DNA of 64,000 nt. It comes from Planctomycetota bacterium. GTDB taxonomy: Bacteria > Planctomycetota > B15-G4 > JADJEK01. Under the pieces are notes generated by a model. It was not told the origin of the DNA. It saw only the letters and a program-made list of their open reading frames with translations, and made no database searches. Where the stretch lies: NCBI GenBank assembly GCA_016709145.1, contig JADJEK010000012.1:124001-188000 (forward strand), written 5' to 3'. This document shows, in pieces, positions 58,750 through 64,000 of this stretch (the stretch's first letter is position 1; the number at the start of each line of letters is the position of its first letter). The position numbers and the translations under genes are program-made.

Positions 58750-60063
58750 ATGTCGAACTCCGTCTCGCGATCACTGATCGCATTCCTCGCTCTTGCCGCC
58801 GCAGCCCACGCCGGCGTCATCGTCGTCGACGCTCAGAACGGACCTGGCACCGACTTCACGACGTTGAAGGCCGCACTCGCCGCGGCGGCGAACGGAGACG
58901 TCTTGCTCGTGAGGACCGGCGTCTACGACGGCGCCCACGTCATGCTGAACAAGGCGGTCTCGATCGTCGCCGACTCCGGCGCGGGCGTGGCGATCACGAA
59001 CACCGACCTCACCTCGCCCACCAACGCAGCGCTTCTCGTCACCGGCACCTTCACGAGCTCGATGCTGATCCAAGGCTGTACGTTCCAGTCGGTCTTCTTG
59101 ACGCCGACCACCGCCGCGGGCGGCGCGCTGCGCATCGCGACCAACACTGCGACCGGCCACGTCTTCGTCGACGACTGCGCGGCGATCACCGCGGTCGGCA
59201 ACGGCATCGACGTCGCGGGTGGGTGCCGCACCACGCTCACGCGCTGCTTCGGCACGGGTGGGAACGCGGTGGTTTCGGGGCCGGTCGCCAACTCGGCAGG
59301 CGTCGGTCTGTTCGCCTCGACGTCCATCGACGGCTCGTTCGTCAGCGCGTTCGCCAGCGACTTCACGGGCGGCAACGGACTCGACCAACCGGCGGCACTC
59401 ACTCCGACTCTGCTCGCGGGCGGCTCCGGAATCCGCGCGTCGACGTTCGGCTCGAGCCGGAAGGTCCTCGTGTCGGGCACGTCGATCCAGGGCGGCGTCG
59501 GCGGCGACACGGTGTCCGGCCCGCCGAACTGCACGACACCTGGCGCCGGCGGACACGGGCTCGAGGTCATCGCGGGTCTCGGTCCGTACGTGGTCGACCC
59601 CTCGTTCGCAGGAGGCGCCGCAGGCACCGATCAATCGACGTGCGAGCTGACCGGCGTACCCGGTCAGCCTGTTGCGGTGACGTTCCTCGGACTACCGCCG
59701 GCGCCACTCGTCGCGCAGCCCAGTCGCATTTCGGTCGCCTCACCGGTACGTGAAGGGGTCACGGTCACGGTGTCGATCCAAGGTCCGGTGAATCACGCGG
59801 CGTTCGCGGTCATCGGCTTCGCGCAGACGCACGTGTTCGAAGCCAGCCTGTCCGGTTCGTTGGTCGCGACGCCGAATGCCATTGTCGCCCTCGGCGCGCT
59901 GCCGCCGTCCGGGTCGGTCACGCTGTCGACGCACGCGCCGTCGATGCCCGTCGGCGTCGACGCCGGCATCGTCTATCTGCAGCCGATCACGCAGGACATG
60001 ACGACCGGGCAGGCGACGCTCGGCGCGCCGGCCGCGCTCGTGATCCTCGACGACTCGCTGTGA
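58750..60063 (+). CDS. Secreted right-handed beta-helix protein, copy 2
   Basis: A 437-residue paralogue of the 53827-55077 product. The signal peptide (SLIAFLALAAAAHA) is followed by GVIVVDAQNGPGTDFTTLKA, nearly the same opening as copy 1, then beta-helix turns (NGDVLLVRTGVYDGAHVML; GHVFVDDCAAITAVGNGIDV). The C-terminal domain (SPVREGVTVTVSIQG, LSTHAPSMPVGVDAGIVYLQ) ends AALVILDDSL as in copy 1. It is likely exported to the surface. The sequences differ enough that the duplication is old. It stands alone, with hldD convergent seven bases after. Confidence 0.85.
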   Translation: MSNSVSRSLIAFLALAAAAHAGVIVVDAQNGPGTDFTTLKAALAAAANGDVLLVRTGVYDGAHVMLNKAVSIVADSGAGVAITNTDLTSPTNAALLVTGTFTSSMLIQGCTFQSVFLTPTTAAGGALRIATNTATGHVFVDDCAAITAVGNGIDVAGGCRTTLTRCFGTGGNAVVSGPVANSAGVGLFASTSIDGSFVSAFASDFTGGNGLDQPAALTPTLLAGGSGIRASTFGSSRKVLVSGTSIQGGVGGDTVSGPPNCTTPGAGGHGLEVIAGLGPYVVDPSFAGGAAGTDQSTCELTGVPGQPVAVTFLGLPPAPLVAQPSRISVASPVREGVTVTVSIQGPVNHAAFAVIGFAQTHVFEASLSGSLVATPNAIVALGALPPSGSVTLSTHAPSMPVGVDAGIVYLQPITQDMTTGQATLGAPAALVILDDSL

Positions 60064-60069
60064 CGAGAG

Positions 60070-61059
60070 TCACTGCTTCGCGACGAGCTGCTCGACGTAC
60101 GTGCGAACGCCGTCCTCGAGGGACGTGAACGGCTTCGACCAGCCGGCCTTGCGCAGCTTGGTCATGTCCGCTTGCGTGAAGTATTGATACCGCTCGCGCA
60201 ACCCGACCGGCGTGTCGATGAAGTCGATCGCCGGTTCGAGGTGCAGCGCCGTGAACGTCGCGCGCACGAGGTCGAGGAACGTGCGCGCGCGACCGGTCCC
60301 GAGATTGAACACGCCGCGCTCGAGCGGCGTGCGCCACGCGTGATGCAGCACGTCGACGACGTCGCCGACGTGGATGAAGTCGCGCTGCTGATGGCCGTCG
60401 GCGATGCCGGGTTTGTGACTCTTGAACAGCTTCACCCGACCGTTCGCGCGAATCTGGTCGAACGCGTGCAGGACGACGCTCGCCATCTTGCGCTTGTGCC
60501 GCTCGCCGTAACCGTAGACGTTGAAGAACTTGAACCCGCTCCACGCCGGTGGTGAGCGGCCGTCGCGTTCCTGCGCGAGCGCCCAGCGATCGAAGATCAG
60601 CTTGGAATCGCCGTACGGATTGAGCGGCACCAGCCGATCGAACTTGGACTCGTCGTCGACGTAACCGTAATCGCCGTCGCCGTAGGTCGCGGCGCTGCTC
60701 GCGTAGACGAACGGCAGACGCCGCGCGCTCGCGAACGTCCACAGCGCCTGCGAGTACTCGACGTTGACGCGGCGCAAGTACTCGACGTCCATCTGCGTGG
60801 TGTCGGTGCACGCGCCGAGGTGGACGATGCCGGCGAGCTCCGGCAACGCCGAACCACCGGTCGCGCCGAGCATCGGGATCAGCGCGTCGCGGTCGATCAC
60901 GCGGTCGAACGTGATGCCCGTGAGCTCGGCGCGCTCACGGAAATGCCGCGCCGCGTCGACGGCGATCACGGGCACGCCGATCGCGTTGCACGAGGCGACG
61001 AAGCGGGACCCGATGAAGCCGGCGGCTCCGGTGACGAGGAGGGATTGGCGAACCGTCAT
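60070..61059 (-). CDS. hldD: ADP-L-glycero-D-manno-heptose-6-epimerase
   Basis: A 329-residue NADP-dependent extended SDR that makes the heptose precursor of lipopolysaccharide inner core. The Rossmann loop is VTGAAGFIGSRFVA, the catalytic Tyr and Lys are in LNPYGDSKLIFDRWAL, and the family motifs are IVHLGACTDTTQMDVEYLRR, FNVYGYGERHKRKMASVV, KLFKSHKPGIADGHQQRDFI and the VNLGTGRARTFLDL-like segment. The ATG at 61059 begins MTVRQSLLVTG. Its presence implies heptose-containing LPS or a related glycan. No other heptose genes are adjacent, and the 61182 gene is divergent. Confidence 0.95.
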   Translation of the reverse strand: MTVRQSLLVTGAAGFIGSRFVASCNAIGVPVIAVDAARHFRERAELTGITFDRVIDRDALIPMLGATGGSALPELAGIVHLGACTDTTQMDVEYLRRVNVEYSQALWTFASARRLPFVYASSAATYGDGDYGYVDDESKFDRLVPLNPYGDSKLIFDRWALAQERDGRSPPAWSGFKFFNVYGYGERHKRKMASVVLHAFDQIRANGRVKLFKSHKPGIADGHQQRDFIHVGDVVDVLHHAWRTPLERGVFNLGTGRARTFLDLVRATFTALHLEPAIDFIDTPVGLRERYQYFTQADMTKLRKAGWSKPFTSLEDGVRTYVEQLVAKQ

Positions 61060-61181
61060 CCACGCGAGTCTGGCATTGCCGCCCCACGGCACGCAAGCCA
61101 CTGCTGACTGCGTCGCGACGACGCGGCGCGTTCACTCCGGCGCGAGCGTAGAGTCCTCGCATCTCGACGGAGGTCTCGACC

Positions 61182-62462
61182 ATGAAGCGCAAGAAGCAAC
61201 GCAAGATCGGCGCCAAAGCGCTGCGACCCGAGTCGCTGATGATGAGCTACGGCTACGACCCGGCTCTTTCGGAAGGCGCGATCAAGTCGCCGATCTTCCA
61301 GACGTCGACCTTCGTGTTCCGCTCGGCCGAGGAGGGCAAGAAGTTCTTCGAGCTCGCGTACGGACTGCGCGAGAAGAAGCCCGGCGAGACGATGGGCCTG
61401 ATCTACAGCCGGCTCAACAACCCCGACATCGAGATCCTCGAAGATCGCCTCACGGTGTGGGACGACGCCGAGGCCTGCGCGTCGTTCGAGAGCGGCATGG
61501 CGGCGATCGCGACCACTCTGTTCGCGTACCTGCGCCCTGGCGACGTCGTGTTGCACAGCGTGCCGGTCTACGGCGGCACCGACTTCCTGCTCTACCGCAT
61601 CCTGTCCGAGCACGGCGTGAAGGCGATCGGGTTCCGCGCGCACGAAGGGCCCGAGGGTTTCCACCGCGTCGTCGATGGGCTCGGCGAGGACCGCAAGCGC
61701 GTGGCGATGGTCTACATCGAGACGCCCGCGAACCCGACCAACGCTCTGGTCGACATCCGCGCCTGCGCCGCGTTGGCGAAGAGCCTCGGCCTGCGCAACG
61801 GCCGCCGCGTGCCCGTCGTCGTCGACAACACGTTCCTCGGCCCGTTGTGGCAGCGGCCGCTCGATCACGGCGCGGACCTCGTGGTGTATTCGGCGACGAA
61901 GTTCCTCGGCGGCCACAGCGACCTCATCGCCGGCGCCGTGCTCGGTCCGAAGGAATGGCTCGACCCGGTCCGCACGTATCGCACGATCCTCGGCACGATG
62001 TGCGGACCGTGGACGGCGTGGTTGCTGATGCGCAGCCTCGAGACGCTGAAGCTGCGCATGACGTCGGCGATGAAGAACGCGCGCTACGTCGCCGACTTCC
62101 TGGCGGATCATCCGAAGGTCCAGCGCGTGCTCTACCTCGGCCATCTCAAGGAACGCGATCCGGAGTACGCGCTGTACCGGCGCCAATGCCTCGCGCCTGG
62201 ATCGATCGTGTCGTTCGAGGTCGTCGGCGGTGAAGCCGAGAGCTTCCGGCTGCTGAACGCGCTGCAGCTCATCAAGCTCGCGGTGAGCCTCGGCGGCACC
62301 GAGTCGTTGGCGTCGCATCCGGCGTCGATGACGCACTCGGACATCGCGCCCGAGGACCAACGCGCCATGGGCATCACGGCGGCGATGATCCGCCTCTCGG
62401 TCGGCATCGAGCATCCCGAGGACCAGATCGCGGACCTCGCGCAAGCACTCGACGCGATCTGA
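61182..62462 (+). CDS. Cys/Met-metabolism PLP enzyme (cystathionine or methionine gamma-lyase/synthase family)
   Basis: A 426-residue fold-type I PLP enzyme. The start region YSRLNNPDIEILEDRLTVWD and the internal aldimine Lys in VVYSATKFLGGHSDLIAGAV are diagnostic of the family; VYIETPANPTNALVDI and VVVDNTFLGPLWQRPLDHGA place the phosphate-binding and cofactor-ring Asp residues. SLGGTESLASHPASMTHSDI near the end is typical of lyases and sulfhydrylases. The exact reaction (methionine gamma-lyase, cystathionine gamma-synthase or O-acetylhomoserine sulfhydrylase) cannot be set by eye. GGAGGT lies eight bases before ATG 61182. The Lys/Arg-rich N-terminus is about 20 residues longer than usual. 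Confidence 0.9.
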   Translation: MKRKKQRKIGAKALRPESLMMSYGYDPALSEGAIKSPIFQTSTFVFRSAEEGKKFFELAYGLREKKPGETMGLIYSRLNNPDIEILEDRLTVWDDAEACASFESGMAAIATTLFAYLRPGDVVLHSVPVYGGTDFLLYRILSEHGVKAIGFRAHEGPEGFHRVVDGLGEDRKRVAMVYIETPANPTNALVDIRACAALAKSLGLRNGRRVPVVVDNTFLGPLWQRPLDHGADLVVYSATKFLGGHSDLIAGAVLGPKEWLDPVRTYRTILGTMCGPWTAWLLMRSLETLKLRMTSAMKNARYVADFLADHPKVQRVLYLGHLKERDPEYALYRRQCLAPGSIVSFEVVGGEAESFRLLNALQLIKLAVSLGGTESLASHPASMTHSDIAPEDQRAMGITAAMIRLSVGIEHPEDQIADLAQALDAI

Positions 62463-62965
62463 ATCGCTGGCGCATCGAGTCAGGGTCGGTTCGGCCGATC
62501 GTGAGCTTCAGGCCCGGCGTCGCGGCGACGTCGCCGCTCGCGTCCGATCCACCGTGACGCTCGGGGTCGGCAACGCCGGTCCTCACACACTCGCGCGCGG
62601 CACGACTGCGGTCATGGCGCCACGGCCGCATCATGCGACCCTCGTCGCGAAAAGGCCGCGCGCGGACCGTGCGCGCTGACCGTCCCGATTTCGCGAACTC
62701 CGCTCGGCGTCGACCCATGACGCCATGACGCGCGCACATCGCGCGCGATTGCGCGGCCGTCGCACGCGCCAACGTTTGTCGCGCTCCTCGCGTCGTCTTT
62801 GCGGATCCGGTCCTAGCCTTCCGTGCGCACGACCGGGTTCCGCACTTGATCGACCCACCACCATGCTCGCCGTCCTGGCGACGCCTCGCTGGACAACGCG
62901 GACCAGGGTCGTGCTTCGAACCGCGCGAGCAATTCGCTCGCGCCTTTCCGGAGGCGACCGCAACG
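62463..62965. other. 503-bp upstream region without a supported gene
   Basis: Between the PLP enzyme and the endonuclease gene. Several short frames exist, none with recognisable content. The last part holds GGAGG (62950-62954) as ribosome binding site for ATG 62966. Confidence 0.45.
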
Positions 62966-64000
62966 ATGTTCTTCCTGCACTCCATCGTCTCGACCGTGCG
63001 CCGGGCGACCGCGACTCGATCGCACGTCCTGTCACTCTTCGCCGCAGCCGTGCTCACGTCGAGCGCACTGGCCCAAGCACCGCCCGGCTACTACACGTCC
63101 GTCGACGCCTCGTCGCCGACGGCGCTGCGCGCCACGCTGCACGCGGTCATCGACGACCATCAGCGCATTCCGTACACCTCCAGCGCGACCGACACGTGGG
63201 ACATGCTCGAACTCGCCGACGAGGATCCGGGCAACACGAGCCGAATCCTCGATCTCTACAAGAACGCCGTGTACACGAAGGTCGGCGGGGGCACCGGGCC
63301 CTACGACCGCGAGCACACCTGGCCGAAGTCGTACGGCTTCCCGAACGACGGCGCGTCGAACTACCCGTACACCGACTGCCACCATCTGTTCCTGTGCGAC
63401 AGCGGCTACAACTCGTCGCGCAACAACAAGCCGTACGGCATTTGCGCGAGCGGCTGCACCGAGAAGACCACGCTCGTGAACGCCGGCCAGGGTGGCGGTT
63501 CGGGCGTGTATCCGGGCAACTCGAACTGGACCAGCGGCGCGGTCAACAGCGGCGTCTGGGAGACGTGGGGCAAGCGCCGCGGCGACGTCGCGCGCGCGTT
63601 GTTCTACCTCGACGTGCGCTACGAAGGCGGAACGCACGGCGTCACCGGCGTGGCCGAGCCGGACCTGATCCTCACCGACGATCTCGCGCTGATCAACGCG
63701 TCGAACACCGGCGCGAACCTCTCGGTCGCGTACATGGGCTTCAAGAGCGTGCTGCTGCAGTGGCACCAACAAGACCCGGTCGACTCGATCGAGATGGAGC
63801 ACTGCAACGCAGTGTTCGGTTTCCAGGGCAATCGCAATCCGTTCGTCGATCACCCCGAATGGGTCGACTGCCTGTTCGGCGGCTCGTGCTCGGGTGGCAC
63901 GGCGCCGGCGACCGTGTGGATCAACGAGTTCCACTACGACAACACGGGCTCCGACGTGAACGAGAAAGTCGAAGTCGCGGGCCCGGCGGGCACCAACCTG
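62966..64000 (+). CDS. Secreted endonuclease I-family nuclease with C-terminal lamin-tail domain (partial)
   Basis: 345 codons are present; the gene runs off the right edge. A signal peptide (HVLSLFAAAVLTSSALAQ) is followed by PGYYTSVDASSPTALRATLH, the endonuclease I opening. The active-site block is YDREHTWPKSYGFP with catalytic His, then TDCHHLFLCDSGYNSSRNN and the metal-site region GNRNPFVDHPEWVDCLF. Such enzymes degrade external DNA non-specifically. After a short linker, VWINEFHYDNTGSDVNEKVE starts a lamin-tail domain, common in planctomycete and myxobacterial exonucleases and used for surface or substrate binding. No stop is in view. Confidence 0.9.
   Translation, partial: MFFLHSIVSTVRRATATRSHVLSLFAAAVLTSSALAQAPPGYYTSVDASSPTALRATLHAVIDDHQRIPYTSSATDTWDMLELADEDPGNTSRILDLYKNAVYTKVGGGTGPYDREHTWPKSYGFPNDGASNYPYTDCHHLFLCDSGYNSSRNNKPYGICASGCTEKTTLVNAGQGGGSGVYPGNSNWTSGAVNSGVWETWGKRRGDVARALFYLDVRYEGGTHGVTGVAEPDLILTDDLALINASNTGANLSVAYMGFKSVLLQWHQQDPVDSIEMEHCNAVFGFQGNRNPFVDHPEWVDCLFGGSCSGGTAPATVWINEFHYDNTGSDVNEKVEVAGPAGTNL

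Noticed and set aside
1..64000. CRISPR arrays or defence operons
   Set aside because: No regularly spaced repeats with unique spacers, no cas genes, and no recognisable restriction-modification or abortive-infection genes were found; the 12-bp block has no spacers.

Overview
The window is high-GC (mostly mid-60s percent G+C by eye) bacterial chromosome, most likely from a planctomycete. This is inferred from the mix of genes: large secreted beta-helix proteins, an exo-sialidase-like protein, endonuclease I with a lamin-tail domain, PcRGLX/YetA-like proteins, an N-acetylornithine-type carbamoyltransferase, NrfHA, and an integrase whose frame runs antisense through a tRNA. No rRNA gene and no CRISPR array was seen. 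Genes are tightly packed, often with 1-4 base stop/start overlaps, so long operons can be read from spacing alone.

Left part (1-26.4 kb): an ABC-2 type ATPase, a lipoprotein pair, the carbamoyltransferase, a TPR-zincin fusion, nrfH-nrfA (ammonia-forming nitrite reductase, with an ordinary CxxCH at the catalytic heme), a GNAT acetyltransferase, a beta carbonic anhydrase with an AlkD-like protein, and a 12-bp tandem repeat block. A seven-gene leftward run lon - PDZ lipoprotein - galT - glgA - histidine kinase - response regulator - glgC ties glycogen synthesis to a two-component system. Two large secreted PcRGLX/YetA-like paralogues follow.

Middle part (26.6-43.3 kb): a leftward run of eight genes contains a short-chain prenyl diphosphate synthase, two dissimilar membrane kinases of the phytol/polyprenol kinase and DUF92 (VTE6) types, a UbiA prenyltransferase, an NAD-dependent epimerase-like protein and two alkaline-phosphatase-superfamily proteins. 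Together they look like an isoprenoid-alcohol activation and prenyl-transfer pathway of unknown product. After it come a carboxypeptidase-regulatory-fold protein, a FabZ-like dehydratase, a structured intergenic region that may hold an RNA gene, lgt, an RNase HII relative, a transglutaminase-like lipoprotein and a PAS protein.

A genomic island of about 10 kb (43383-53416) sits in the 3' end of a tRNA-Asp gene, bounded by 109-bp direct repeats (107 identical). It holds a broken tyrosine integrase next to the intact tRNA, an ISL3 remnant, a degenerate earlier att end, a 157-bp MITE-like element with 8-bp target duplication, a lower-GC cargo operon (Thr-rich secreted protein, glycosyltransferase, unknown protein, secreted protein) and a complete ISL3-type insertion sequence that landed in the first cargo gene. 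The attachment core lies inside the integrase reading frame: in the excised circle the integrase would gain 74 C-terminal codons that now lie at the far end of the island.

Right part (53.4-64 kb): a metallo-beta-lactamase-fold gene remnant, two secreted beta-helix paralogues with a shared C-terminal domain flanking a frameshifted exo-sialidase-like gene, a DUF1428 protein, hldD, a Cys/Met-metabolism PLP enzyme, and an endonuclease I/lamin-tail gene running off the right edge.
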